A stretch of DNA of 64,000 nt from Symbiodinium natans (lineage: Eukaryota > Sar > Dinophyceae > Suessiales > Symbiodiniaceae), in assembly GCA_905221605.1 (NCBI GenBank), contig CAJNDS010001247.1:248001-312000 (forward strand), in the 5' to 3' direction. A program made the translations under genes and the position numbers. Shown here in pieces: positions 33,337 to 44,600 of the stretch (position 1 is the stretch's first letter; every line of letters starts with the position of its first letter). The notes beneath the pieces are model-generated. The model was not told the DNA's origin and ran no database searches. It was given only the letters and a program-made list of their open reading frames with translations.

Positions 33337-34934
33337 CTTAAAACAACACTGCTCCTGGCCCTCCATGGCCAACTCGGCACAGCGTTCCTCCGGGGAGGAG
33401 GAGTGGTTGATGAGGTCGTAGATCCTTGGTTTAGGGTTTAGGGTTTAGGGTTTAGGGCCGGCTCAGGGGGCCCCAACCCTAAACCCTTTTTTGGTACTCC
33501 TAGACGTAAGACTCCGTAGTACAGTTGGAGGGGTTTGGCGGGGGGGGTTTGACGGGGGGGTTGGGGGGGGGCTTAGGGTTTAGGGTTAAGGGTTCAGGGT
33601 TACGGGTTTAGGGTTTGCAGCTTAAAGCTTAGGATTTCTGGTAGAATCGGGCTGCTTGCAACACGGTCCAAAGTTTGGTGGCACTGTACATCTGTGGCTC
33701 GTGTCCAGCACCCAACAAAGAGGCAAACAAAGAGGCAACATCTACAGCAATGCGCCATGAACACACTGCATTGCAAATTTTCAATCAAAAAACAAGCTCC
33801 AACCTTGAACCCCCCTTGCCCCTGAACCCTAAATCCTGCAATAATGTTGCAAGGGAATACCTGAGTCCGAAGTAGCTACAATACAGTCCCAAACCCTTTC
33901 CGTTGATTCGGTGCCCAGCTGCGGGAGGAGGAACCTCAGCATCCCAACAAAACCCTAAACCCTAAACCCCAAACCCTAAACCCTTAACCGGTTTCAGCTT
34001 TAAGGGCTGAGGGTTTGGAGAGGGTTTTTGGATTTAGGGGTTATAGGGTTTTAAAGCTTAGGACGGATATGCTGGGGGGTTTAGGGTTTAGGGTTTAGGG
34101 TTTAGGGTTTAGGGTTTAGGGCTTCTGGTTCAGGGTTGCGGTTTCAGGACACAGCGCAGGAATGGGGTTTCGCGGCATCACACAGTATGGCCCTAAACCC
34201 TTAACCCTATACCCTAAGTCCTAAGCCCCAAACCCTAAACCCAAAGCCCTAAACCATCTAAAGCCTAAGCCCTAAACCCTAAACCCCTTGCTCCTTAGTC
34301 TAAGCCCTATGCCCCAAAACGCAGCGATTCAGGACTTAGGCTTGGGTTGTCAAGTCCCAGATCTGAAGGTCCCAGGTGGAATACTTGCGCCCCTGGAGGG
34401 GTGGTCGCGGTTTGGAGTTTAGAGTTGAGGGTTGGTTTAGGGTTTAGGGTTTAGGGTTTAGGGTTTAGCGTTTAGGGTTTAGGGTTTAGGGTTTAGGGTT
34501 TAGGGTTTAGGGTTTAGGGTTTAGGGTTTAGGGTTTAGGGTTTAGGGTTGAGGGTCCAAGGGACATCGGCGAAGAGTCGAGAAAAAACCTCTTGACCCGA
34601 TAAGCCCTTCGAACCCGATGTTCTGGAGCCCTCAAGGGAGGGGGGTTCACTGCTCCCAAGCTCCCTGACCTTCTGTGAGGTTTGGTAGGTACCTACCCCC
34701 ACGAACCCCCTGAGGACTCTATTACGAACCCCCTGAGCCCTGCAAGTAGTGCCCTATAACCACACCAGCTGTAAGCCCTACAGACCAGAAAAACCCGATA
34801 AACTGAATAGACCTCATAAACCATAGAAACCTGAGCCTATAAGCCCTACAAACGCGAGACTCTTAAAAGCCCTATAGACCCTAAAGCCCAAAAAGCCCCA
34901 ACCCTAAACCCTAAACCCTAAACTCTAATGGTTC
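33337..34934. repeat. Capped island, G-strand and C-strand arrays
   Basis: Island 33337-33428 with C-strand units on the left and TTTAGGG on the right (33429-33458). C-strand 33950-33985; G-strand 34078-34120; long G-strand array 34437-34550; decayed C-strand 34740-34925. The ORFs at 33600-33875 overlap on both strands and are not supported. Confidence 0.6.
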
Positions 34935-35222
34935 TCCCCACACGATCCATAGCTAACGTAGTTTCAAAGTTTTTCCATGAATTCTTGAAAAAAACTTTTC
35001 AAACACAAATGACAATGTTGGCCGTAGAGACGCGATCGCAGCAACTCGTGCGCAAAAGTTAAGAAGCTTGCGCGACGCATTCCCCTCCCCTTGCTTTTGG
35101 GACTTCCCACATGATCCACAGCTAACGTAGCTTTCCGAACAAAACTATCAACTTTGGTTGTAGAACGCGATCGCAGCAAGTCGTGCGCGAAACCTAAGAA
35201 GCGTGCGCGGCCAACCATTCCA
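34935..35222. repeat. Tandem pair of a 115-150 bp dispersed-type repeat
   Basis: Two direct copies (about 34938-35085 and 35108-35220) share CACA(C/T)GATCCA(T/C)AGCTAACGTAG, a GCGATCGCAGCAA core and GTGCGCGAAA/GTGCGCAAAA ends. The minus-strand frame reads through both as an 84-residue peptide with two FAHELLRSR-like blocks. It could be a coding repeat or simply an open non-coding repeat. Confidence 0.6.
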
Positions 35223-36080
35223 TAAACCCTAAACCCTAAACCCTAAACCCTAAACCCTAAACCCTAAACCCTAAACCCTAAACCCCAAACCCTAAACCCT
35301 AAACCCTAAACCCCTAAACCCCTAAACCCCAAACCCCCAGAGCCGCAACCTGCGGAGCCACGCGCAGCCGGGGCGCGGCCCGGGAGCGTTGACATCGCCC
35401 TCCAGGGAGGGCATGAGGGCGCCTCAGAAGCTTTTTGAGGGATTTAGGGATTTAGGGTTTAGGGTTTAGGGTTAGGGTTTATAAGGTTTAGGGTTTAGGG
35501 TTTAGGGTTTAGGGTTTAGGGTTTAGGGTTTATAAGGTTTAGGGTTTATAAGGTTTAGGGTTTATAAGGTTTAGGGTTTATAAGGTTTAGGGTTTAGGGT
35601 TTAGGGTTTAGGGTTCAGGGTTTAGGGTTTATAAGGTTTAGGGTTTAGGGTTTATAAGGTTTAGGGTTTAGGGCTTAGGGTTTAGGGTTTAGGGTTTAGA
35701 AGGTTTAGAAGGTTTAGAAGGTTTAGAAGGTTTAGAAGGTTTAGAAGGTTTAGAAGGTTTAGAAGGTTTAGAAGGTTTAGAAGGTTTAGAAGGTTTAGAA
35801 GGTAGGGTTTAGGGCTTATAAGGTTTAGGGTTTAGGGTTTAGGGTTTAAAGAACCCAGAGTTTTAAGGGTGCCGGTTTAGGGGTTTAGGGGTGTAGGGTT
35901 TAGGGTTTAGGGTTAGGGTTTAGGGTTTTGTGTTTAGGGTTAAACGAACTTTTGGGGTTTTGGGGTGTTAAAGTTTAGGCTATTAGGGTTTGCCGGGGTT
36001 ACAGGGTGTAGGGAGACTTTTGGGGTTAGGGCTTTGGAGTTTAGGGCTTACTATGCCGGGTTTTGGGGGAGGTTATCGGG
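35223..36080. repeat. Capped island followed by 9-mer variant arrays
   Basis: C-strand array 35223-35337, GC-rich island 35338-35440, then G-strand arrays. Within these, GGTTTATAAG-type units recur at 35480-35660, and a nearly pure tandem of the 9-mer GTTTAGAAG (about twelve units) fills 35697-35803. Decayed G-strand units follow to about 36080. Confidence 0.75.
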
Positions 36081-37096
36081 TTTAGGGAGGCTTTTGGATT
36101 TGGGGTTGAAGGTTTAGGGTATTCGTCACTTTAGGGCTCGTAGAGAGGTTGGGATTTCTTATTGCTAGGGTGTGAATTATCTGTGAATGTAGGGGGGGGG
36201 AGTCAGGTTTGCCGAGAAACATTAGAAACCCTCTGAAAAAGAGAACGATTCCCAACAGAATGAAGCGCAATTTCCCTGCACCCCAAACCCTAAACCCTAA
36301 AACCCTGAAACCCTTGGTTCCAGAACCGCTTGGCCTTTCTCTCGGAGGAGGCTGAGCTGAAGGCTTTGTTTTTCGCCTAGGCTTCCTTAGCTGGAAAGGC
36401 AAGCACGACTCTTCGGCTTCCGATTAAGGCGCGGCCCTTTGCAACGCTAAACCGTGGGCCTCGGGTTCAGTCCTCTCTGGCCTCACCAGCGGCAAGCCGC
36501 TTGGCCTGGCCACACGTCTCTCGACGTTCAGCGGCGCTCGCTTCGGAACCCTAAACCCCTAAACCCTAAACTCTAAACCCTAAACCCTAAACCCTCTCTT
36601 GTTCCGCTTCTTGGCAGGTGGTTTCCCTTTCCTCGTCCCCTGCCCATCCTTGCCGTCTTGCTGACGGCTATGGACTGCCGAACCATCTTTGCGGAGCTTT
36701 AGGGTTTAGGGTTTAGGGTTTCGGGTTTAGGGTTTCGGGTTTAGGGTTTAGGGTTTAGGGGGGAGGAAGTGGCTCACTCCAGAAACTGTGGTCATTGCCC
36801 CATGCGCACCCAGGTTAGAGCAACCAATCTGGTGGGAGTGTTTCTGAGGCAGCCCTAAACCCTAAACCCTAAACCCTTCGAGGCAGGGCGCCCTCGACCG
36901 CAAACGCCAGGCCACCGCAGAATCCGCGCGACCTCCGTGGGACAAGGAAAACTGGAAGAACAGCGCTCAGGGTTTAGGGTTTAGGGTTTAGGGAGTGTTT
37001 AGGGTTAAGGGTTTAAGGGTTTAAGGGTTGAGGGTTTAAGGGTTTACAGCCAAGATCCGAATGACTAACGGCTTGAGCGTTCATGGGGATGGAATA
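36081..37096. other. Spacer and two capped islands
   Basis: 36110-36500 is mostly single-copy with no recognised gene (a 106-codon minus-strand ORF at 36082-36402 includes heptamer translation). Island 36594-36698 and island 36876-36968 each have CCCTAAA on the left and TTTAGGG on the right. Confidence 0.6.
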
Positions 37097-37205
37097 CCCT
37101 AAAGGTCCATGTGCCTAAACAGGGAATACTTGGGCCTTAAAGTACTTCCTATACAGGGACTTTGAGGCCCAATAATATAATCATAAGGTACATGGACCCT
37201 TAGGG
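37097..37205. mobile_element. Fold-back family D, copy 3
   Basis: Extended ends CCCTAAAGGTCCATGT (left) and ACATGGACCCTTAGGG (right); 109 bp. The outer CCCTAAA/TTAGGG resemble telomeric units, so these elements may end in, or have been trimmed to, heptamer sequence. Confidence 0.75.
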
Positions 37206-37522
37206 ATAGGTGCAGCTACAGTACCCTTAGGCTCAAGATAGCCCGAAAACCTTATATCAAGATTGCCTTTGGGCCGTCTTTTGGGGCCGTAGGATTAGGA
37301 TTTACTGAGGGTAGCCCTAAACCCTAAACCCTAAACCCCAAACCCTAAACCCTAAACCCTAAACCCTGAATCCTAAACCCTAAACCCTAAACCCTAAACC
37401 CTAAAGGGCCGTAGGGTTTAAGGTTTTAGGGCTTCGGTCTTGAAGGGGCTCCGGTATCATGTGGACGCTTCGGGAGGAGGGTTCCCCTCAACCTAAAGCC
37501 CTAGATGGGGTTGGCCGAAATT
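37206..37522. repeat. C-strand array between GGGCCGTAGG direct repeats
   Basis: A CCCTAAA array (37312-37405) and a short preceding piece lie between two copies of GGGCCGTAGG (37284-37293 and 37406-37415). The rest is single-copy. Confidence 0.55.
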
Positions 37523-37687
37523 GGGGGTACCTTATTGGGGTCCTTATAATAAAGGGATCCTCTGTTTGGGGATCTCTATAAGGCTCCCCTATGTTCGTAA
37601 ACCCCCACAGTCGGGAATGAGAGGGAATCAGGTACCCGATATCCCCCTTCATATACCCTTTTAGGGATTACGTAGGGTACCACCCCC
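37523..37687. mobile_element. Family H element, copy 1
   Basis: Ends GGGGGTACC (left) and GGTACCACCCCC (right), with the family phrase TATTGGGGTCCTTAT near the left end. Related sequences are at 42301-42390 and 54984-55240. Confidence 0.6.
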
Positions 37688-38420
37688 AAACCCTAAACCC
37701 CAAGCCCTAAACCCCAAACCCCAAACCCTAAACCCTAAACCCTAAACCCTGACCCGCATCTTCATTGAGGGAGCGGCATCACCCAGGAGAGGCAGCGCAG
37801 AAACCTCGGCCAAGGCCGCCAGCGACAGTTTGTGGCTTCAAGCTTGTAAGGTTTAGGGTGTAGAGTTTTCAGGGTTTTTAGGGTATTTAGGGTGTTTAGG
37901 GTTTTTAGGGTTTTAGGGATTAGGGTTTGGGTTTAGGGTTTAGGGTTAGGGTTTCTAGGGTTCAGGGATTTTAGGGTTTAGGGTTCTTAGGGTGTAGGGC
38001 TTAGGGGTTTTAGGGTGTTGTTTAGGGATCAGAATCCCAGAAGCCTGCCGTTTTTTGGGCTGCCTAAGAACCCTGTAAGGGGTCTTACAATAAGCTGCGA
38101 AACAGTCGTTTTTGGGGTTCAGGGTTTATAGGGCTTAGGTTACACAAGCCCCAGGACCCTAAGAACCAACAGCTCCAGTTAAGTCCTTGAGGTCTCAGGC
38201 GATTGAAGGTGTAGGGTTTAGGGTTTAGGTTGAAGGCGCGAAATTGTCAAAGGTGACAATGTCAGCTTCGACTGAAGGCTTGGGGCCTCAGAGTTTAGGG
38301 CTTAGGATCACGGGGTAGCAACGGCCCCGTAGCCCGTAAACCATCTGCCTTAAGGCAAGAAGTCTAAGCTCCACCTTTCCATCCACCAAAGCCTCAACCC
38401 GTTAAATCCTTAACCTTTAC
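37688..38420. repeat. Capped island and TTTTTAGGG variants
   Basis: C-strand array 37688-37750, island 37751-37850, then G-strand variants with extra T residues (TTTTTAGGG, TATTTAGGG) to about 38020. The remainder is single-copy. No gene. Confidence 0.6.
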
Positions 38421-38510
38421 CAGACCCAGGAGTAACCTAGGAATAAAAAGGGCACCCTTTTTGGTCTTAAGGGGGTAAACAAGGAACCCCAACCCTCCTC
38501 CGGGTCCTAG
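38421..38510. mobile_element. MITE family G, copy 3
   Basis: Left CAGACCCAGGAGTAACCTAG, right CTCCGGGTCCTAG; 90 bp with the GGGCACCCTTTTTGG landmark. Confidence 0.7.
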
Positions 38511-38524
38511 TCTAAGTCGTTAAG

Positions 38525-38600
38525 TCCTGAAACCCTGAAACCCTGAAACCCTGAAACCCTGACACCCTGAAACCCTGACACCCTGACACCCTGACACCCT
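38525..38600. repeat. CCCTGAAA 8-mer tandem array
   Basis: About nine units of CCCTGAAA with CCCTGACA variants, an 8-nt relative of CCCTAAA with strict spacing. Confidence 0.85.
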
Positions 38601-38760
38601 GAAACCCTAAGAACACTTAAGCCGTCAAAGAAATGAAGAAACTAAATTCCCCATCTCGTGGGTCCCAGGGGAGCCATGCTTCCACACCGGTGACTCCGGT
38701 GTTGGGGAGGCCAACACCACTCGCGTCTGAATATTGCCCAGAACTGGCAGCTCCATCTTA

Positions 38761-38871
38761 CCCAGAGGGTCCATTTGTAGTACTATTATGGAATTAGGTA
38801 CCCCAAAACCCTATTCAGTATGGTTTTTGGGTACCTAATTCTATAATAGTAGTACAAATGGACCCTCTGGG
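38761..38871. mobile_element. Fold-back MITE family C, copy 2
   Basis: 111-bp palindrome identical in plan to 2494-2604, flanked by TTA on both sides (3-bp target duplication). Confidence 0.85.
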
Positions 38872-39250
38872 TTATGGCAAGCGCCACCCTCCGGCTTTTC
38901 GCCCTGTTTTTGCCGTACGTCACCTGCCTCGTACGCCTCCTGTGAGGACGAATGCGCAGACAGGTTCGGCGAGAGCTGTGAAGGCTGCGACGACCTTTGT
39001 GGTGGCACCAGCTTTGCCCAGAGCTGCACCTCCGGTGGCGAGGCTAGGGCCGGCCAGGCAGGTACCAGGGGCACAGCCGAAGGCGAGCCGTCAAGTTCCA
39101 ATACGCCGACATTGAAGGAGAGCTCAGACGGGGTGAAGGAGTTACGCATGGGCCAGTACAGAAGGGAGGCTTTAGGGGAACCTGCGCCCCCCCAGCAATC
39201 AAGCAAAGGTGCAAGGCCCAAAGCTGGTCAAGGACGACTGCCAGGTGCAC
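38872..39250. other. GC-rich single-copy block, possible gene fragment
   Basis: About 380 bp of GC-rich, heptamer-free sequence between a MITE and a C-strand array. Open frames exist on both strands (up to 126 codons, minus), but part of the longest reads into the MITE and neither translation shows a family I know. It may be a piece of a gene without its context. Confidence 0.35.
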
Positions 39251-42200
39251 CCTAAACCCTAAACCCTAAACCCTGAACCCTAAACCCTAAACCCTAAGCC
39301 CTAAGCCCTAAGCCCTAAGCCCTAAACCCTAAACCCTAAACCCTAAACCCTAAACCCTAAACCCTAAACCCCAACCTGGCACATCTCGAGGCCGCAGAGT
39401 TTGGGGCTTTACAAGGGTTTGATGCTTTCTTACCCGTTCCATCTCAATCACCTCCATTGACTCATTCATAATGACCCTAAACCCTAAACCCTAAACCCTA
39501 AACCCTAAACCCTAAACCCTAAAAGATTTCCCCTGCGTGGGGATCATCGGCATGGACGTCGATGCGTCCTGGAACAAATGGGTCGCATGGGTGATAAAGG
39601 GCCTCCTTCTTCCCCCCCCCCCCTTCAAGCCGACTCTTGTAAAGCCCAAACCTTATAAACCCTAAACCTGAAGCCGTAAACCCTAAACCCTAAACCCTAA
39701 ACCCTAAACCCTAAACCCTAAACCCTAAACCCCAAAACCGGCCCCCTGGGGGCTAGGCAGCTGTGGCTTGCGCAGCTTCGCAGGCCACAGCGCGGCGGCG
39801 GCGTCCTGGGTGAAGATCGGCTTCCTCGGCAAAAATCCCTAGTTGCACCTCAGAGGTTTAGGGTTTAGGGGTTTAGGGGTTTAGGGGTTTAGGGTTTAGG
39901 GCTGCTATGACCCTAGACCCCAAAAAAGTGTTTAGGGCTGCTATGACACCAAACCCTAAAAAAGTGTTTAGGGCTGTTATGATCCTAAACCCTATACGCC
40001 TAAACCCAAAAACCTCAGGCGATCTTCTGGAAGCCATGGGGTCGCAGGGCTTTGGGGGGCTTTGGGGGTTTCGGGTTCTAGGCATTTCTGCACTTCATTA
40101 TGGGTTTTAAGACTGTTTACTGCTTTTAGAGGTTGGGCTTAGGGGTTTCATCTAGGGTTTCAAGGCTTTAGTGTCTTGGGGCTTTGGAGCTTTGGGGCAG
40201 ATGTACGGCTTCGCATAACGATAGGGACTTGAATCAGGGACCTAGAACTGTCCAATGTCCAAATGAAGCTTAACAGGCCTAGGGTTTCGGACCCTAAACC
40301 CTAAACCCTAATGGCCTCAACCCCCTAAACCCTAAACCCTAAACCCTAAACCCTAAACCCTAAACCCTAAACCCTAAACCCTAGGGTTTTTGGGCTAGAT
40401 GGGTCTCTCCAGGAAGATAGAGTTCATGGAATCCCTAGACCCCAAGGGGGTTGAGGGTTTCGGGCTTAGGGTTCTCTTTCCTTCCATGGGCATCGCATTT
40501 CCCTTTTCTATTAAAAACCCTAGGGTTTAGGGTTTAGGGTTTAGGGTTTAGGGTTTAGGGTTTAGGGTTTAGGGTTTAGGGTTTAGGGAAAAAAGGAGTT
40601 ACACGTGGGGTCCTTAAACCCGAAACTCCGTAAGCTTTGAACCCCGCCAAACCCATCCAAACCCAAGGCGTCGGATGCTTTTAGTTGGATTCCCTGTCGC
40701 TGATCCCCGAACCTAAACCGTCAACTCCCTACATGCTCAAAAGCCTGAACCTAAACCCTTCAAGCGCAGGGCCCCTAAACCCTAAACCCTAAACCCCAAA
40801 CCCCAAACCCTAAACCCTAAACCCTAAACCCTCTTCAGCTTCGGATAGGGATTAAAAGGCCCGCCAAAGAACCCTGTGAGCCGCAAAGCCCCTGAACCCG
40901 AAAGCCCCCTAAACCCTGAGCCCTAAACCCTAACCTTAAGGGCGCAAGACCCGATTATTAAAGGTTTTTCATCTGTTTTGAGGCACACAGACCTTATTGT
41001 TTGGGGTCTTGGGCCCTAAACCCTAAACCCAAAAACCCTAAATTGCAGCTCTTGCGTGCCCAAGGCACACGGCTTCCTCAACGGCCGCAGAAGGGCTCTC
41101 AGGAACCGCGGACAGCAGAAGAGCTGTGCCGCGGAGATCTGCCGGCTAGGGTTTAGGGTTTAGGGTTTAGGGTTTAGGGTTTAGGGTTTAGGGCTTAGGG
41201 CTTAGGGCTTAGGGCTTAGGGTTTAGGGTTTAGGGTTTAGGGTTTAGGGTTTAGGGTTTAGGGTTTAGGGGTTAGGGGTTAGGGTTTAGGGTTTAGGGTT
41301 CAGGGTTCAGGGTTTAGGGTTAAGGGTTTATAGGGCTTTTGGAGCTTACAGGCTTTTGGGTTTAGGGTCTGGGGTTAGGGTGCCTGAAACCGTCATTACT
41401 CATGAACCCTACACCCCTATATAAGCCCCTTAAACCCCATACTCCCTGAAGCCTGCGAAGCACAAACCCTAAACCCTAAACCCTAAACCCTAATAAACCC
41501 TAAACCATTCAACCCTTAACCCGAAGAATGTTGGGAGGCTTCGATTAGGCTCAAGCGATGTTTTGGGCTTTGGGATGGAGGGGGGGGGGGGGGGTGGTTG
41601 AGAGGGCTGTGAAAGGTGAAAGGCTTGAATGTAGAGGTTAGAGGTTCGCACTAAGGGGCGCAGGGATTTGGGGTGTAGGCTTTAGGGGTTTAAGGTTAGA
41701 AACCCTAAACCATATGGTTCAAAAGTTTGAAGAGCGACACCCAGTTAAGCCCTTACACTCCTCAAAACCCTGTAACCCCTGAACCCTGCAACCCTGCAAC
41801 CCTGCAACCCTAAACGCTAAACCCTAGACCCAAAGCCCCAAACCCTAAACCCTAAACCCCAAACCCTAAACCCTAAACCCAAATCCCCTTCGTAAGAGTG
41901 TTGGATCATCTTGGACTTCTCCGAGTCTCCAAGCTCGAGCTCGAGGATCAGCTCGCACAAGTCCAGAAAAGTGCCCTAAACCCTAAACCCTAAACCCTAA
42001 ACCCTAAACCCTAAACCCTAAACCCTAAACCCTAAACTCTAAACCCTAAACCCTAAACCCCTAAACCCCTAACCCCTAAACCCTAAACCCCTAACCCCTA
42101 AACCCCTAAACCCTAAACCCTAAACCTGCTGACCCAAGGTTTGTCGTGACCTACGTCTCCCGGTACTTCGAGAGCCAAACAGCACGACCATGGAAGGTTA

Positions 42201-42531
42201 ACGACACTAGGGGTACCGTATCCGGGTTTAGGGTTTAGGGTTTAGGGTTTAGGGTTTAGGGTTTAGGGTTTAGGGTTTAGGGTTTAGGGTTTAGGGTTTA
42301 GGGGTACCTTCTTGGGGTCCTTGTTATCAGGGGATCCTACTATTCGGGGGGATCTATTTTAGGGGCCCCTTATCTGAACTGAGAAAGGACCCCTTCTACA
42401 TGCAACCGTGAAAAGCTCAATCCCTAAGCTAGAGAAGCTGTGAGGAGCAACCCTTACTCTAACCCTAAACCCTAAACCCTGAACCCGGAAAAGGGGGGAT
42501 GTAGGGCACAAGCCGGCGTCCAAGAGTGCAA
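39251..42531. repeat. Telomeric arrays, islands and a poly-G tract
   Basis: C-strand arrays 39251-39372, 39475-39523 and 39675-39733; island 39735-39855 followed by G-strand; TTTAGGG 39855-39902; C-strand 40290-40383; G-strand 40523-40589; C-strand 40770-40830; island 41045-41146; long G-strand array 41147-41320; C-strand 41465-41495; poly-G near 41580-41595; C-strand 41820-41880 and 41975-42125; island 42127-42224; G-strand 42225-42300; family H left end from 42301. At 39900-39980 a short phrase (AAAAAGTGTTTAGGGCTG, followed by TATGA) occurs twice. No gene. Confidence 0.65.
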
Positions 42532-42645
42532 TAGACCCAAGAGTAGCCTGGGCATGAACGAGTGCCCTTTCGTGCCTGAAAGGGGATTGTAAGGGACCCT
42601 GAACTACACTTCAAAAACGGAACAAGGGCCTACTCTGGGTCCCAG
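42532..42645. mobile_element. MITE family G, copy 4
   Basis: TAGACCCAAGAGTAGCC on the left and GGCCTACTCTGGGTCCCAG on the right; 114 bp. Confidence 0.75.
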
Positions 42646-42745
42646 TAGCCCTAAACCCTAAACCCTAAACCCTAAACCCTAAACCCTAAACCCTAAACCC
42701 TAAACTACCCGTAAAAGGGAACAAGGGCAGACTCTGGGTCCCCTA
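42646..42745. repeat. CCCTAAA array followed by a second family G right end
   Basis: A C-strand array (42646-42706) is followed at 42712-42742 by about 30 bp that closely repeat the right end of the adjacent family G element (GGAACAAGGGC...ACTCTGGGTCCC, about three differences). The array thus sits between two copies of the same terminus. Confidence 0.7.
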
Positions 42746-43729
42746 TAGTGGTGGCGGGCGGCCTTCCATGTCAGTGCAGGACCACAGCATTGGCAGGTCG
42801 ACGTTCACGGTTGCATCCAGGAAATTCCTGCTTAGGGTTTAGGGTTTAGGGTTTAGGGTTTAGGGTTTAGGGTTTGGGTTTAGGGTTTAGGGTTTAGGGT
42901 TTAGGGTTTAGGGTTCAGAGGCTTTCGAGCTTTGGCAGTATCAGCCCGTGTCTCGGGTTCAGGGTTCTAACTTTAAGCCGACCCTGTCAAGGAATTCAAG
43001 ACATAGAACGGCGACTACGAGCACGGAATTGGCAAGTTTTCATGCGCAACAAACCTCAAGAAAGCTGGAGCTTAGCTTTAGGGTTTAGGGTCTGGGGTTT
43101 AGGGTCTCGGGTTTACGGTTTAGACTTTAGGGTTTGGGTTAGACTACAAACGCAAAAAAGTCTCAAAGCCAGCCGGATGGGTTGAACTCAACATGAGAGG
43201 GGCCTCCAGAGCACTCAAGATGTAACCCGATGCATAGGTTTAGAGCGCAACTCTGGCAGTTCCTTCAAGCTACCCCCCCCCCCCCTCCCCCCGTTTCTCT
43301 GGTATGTTCTCCAAAAGCCATAAACCCTCAACCCTCAACCCTCAACCCTAAAACCCTACACCCTAAACCCCAAACCCGAAACCCTAAACCCTAAACCCAA
43401 AAAGCCCTGCACTCTAAGCCAAGCTGGGCAAGGCGCAGGTACTCAAGATGTCCCCTCTGGTATGTTAAAATCAACCCTCAACCCTAAACCCTAAACACCC
43501 CCTAAAGCCTAAACCCTAAACCCCAAACCCTAAACCCTAAACCCTAAACCCAAGAAGCCCTACACCCTCAACCAATCTGGGCAAGGCGCAGGTAGGGCCA
43601 CCAGCGAGACTCCGAGCCTTGCAGGCAATCTACGACATCTCGGACCCAAATGACGCGAGAGCTTAGCTACTACCCCTAAACCCTAAACCCTAAACCCTAA
43701 ACCCCAAACTGGCCCCAAACCCTAAAGAG
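42746..43729. repeat. Capped island and mixed arrays
   Basis: Island 42746-42833 followed by a G-strand array (42834-42912). 42913-43270 is mostly single-copy with a G-strand patch. A poly-C run is near 43273-43285. Two stretches (about 43320-43450 and 43440-43590) both carry AAGCCCT(G/A)CAC(T/C)CT...CAAGGCGCAGGTA, an imperfect direct duplication. C-strand array 43676-43705. Confidence 0.55.
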
Positions 43730-43878
43730 CCCCCCCCCCCCCCAAAAAAAAAAAAAAAAAAACAATAAAAACAATAAGTGTATGTATATGTATATACAAA
43801 AAATACATGGATAAGATTCTTCCTTATAAAGGTAGATATATAGGGATGGTTCCTGTCTGTGTGTGTGTGTGTGTTTTT

Positions 43879-43909
<31 letters not shown>

Positions 43910-43916
43910 GGGGGGG
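43730..43916. repeat. C14A19 ... T15G28 fold-back
   Basis: 187 bp bounded by C14A19 (43730-43762) and T15G28 (43874-43916). The interior is AT-rich with a short (TG)n run. The ends are inverted complements, so the whole could fold back. Half-copies of the same C(n)A(n) junction lie at 59241-59261 and, inverted, at 9671-9693. Pro/Lys-rich ORFs here are homopolymer translations. Confidence 0.75.
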
Positions 43917-44600
43917 CGGCGGCGCTTCTTAAGCAAATCGAACTTAACACCAGTGTAGGGCTTGGCAGTTGAGGTTCTGGGGATTACAGAGTTTAATCGG
44001 GTTTGGGGAGTCTAGGGTTTACAGGGTTTAGGGGGTTTAGGGTTTATAGGGTTTATAGGGTTTACAGGGCTTATAGGGTTTATAGGGTTTATAGGGTTTA
44101 GAGGGTTTAGGGAGTTTAGGGAGTTTAGGGTTTCTAGGGTTTGGGGAGTCTAGGGCTCATAGGGTTTACCAGGTTTAGGGCTTATAGGTTTTAGGGAGTT
44201 TAGGGTTTGTAGGGTTTAGGTTTAAGGTTTATAGGGTTCAGAGTGTATCAGGCTTAGGCTTTTTGGGTGTCTAGAAACCATATAGGGTTTGTAGGGTTTA
44301 GGGCTCCAGGAATTATAGGGCTTGTAGGGTTTATAGGGTTTAGGGATTACGGTTTATAAGGTTTACAGGCAGGGTTTAGGGTTGAGGGTTTATAGGACAT
44401 ATAGGGACTAGGGTTGAGAGGGTTTAGGGGTGAGGGTTTATGGGGTTTAGGGCTTAGAGGTTTTAGAGGGAGTATAGGGTTTGTAGGGTTTAGGGTTAGA
44501 GGGGTTAGAGGGATTGTAGGATTTTAGGCGGTGTTATGGGGTTTTGTAGGCTTTAGGGGTTTGATGGTGGGCCTTTCGTGCCCGTGTGGGGTAGGGTGTG
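43917..44600. repeat. GGGTTTATAG variant array
   Basis: About 550 bp of degenerate G-strand repeats in which 9- to 10-mers such as GGGTTTATA and GGGTTTGTA dominate, mixed with GGGAGTTTA. Confidence 0.75.

Noticed and set aside
35690-35810. Regular short repeats resembling a CRISPR array
   Set aside because: Units are 9 bp with no spacers; this is a telomere-variant tandem array in a eukaryotic setting.
43690-43950. Pro/Lys-rich ORFs
   Set aside because: Pure consequence of the C14A19 and T15G28 homopolymers.
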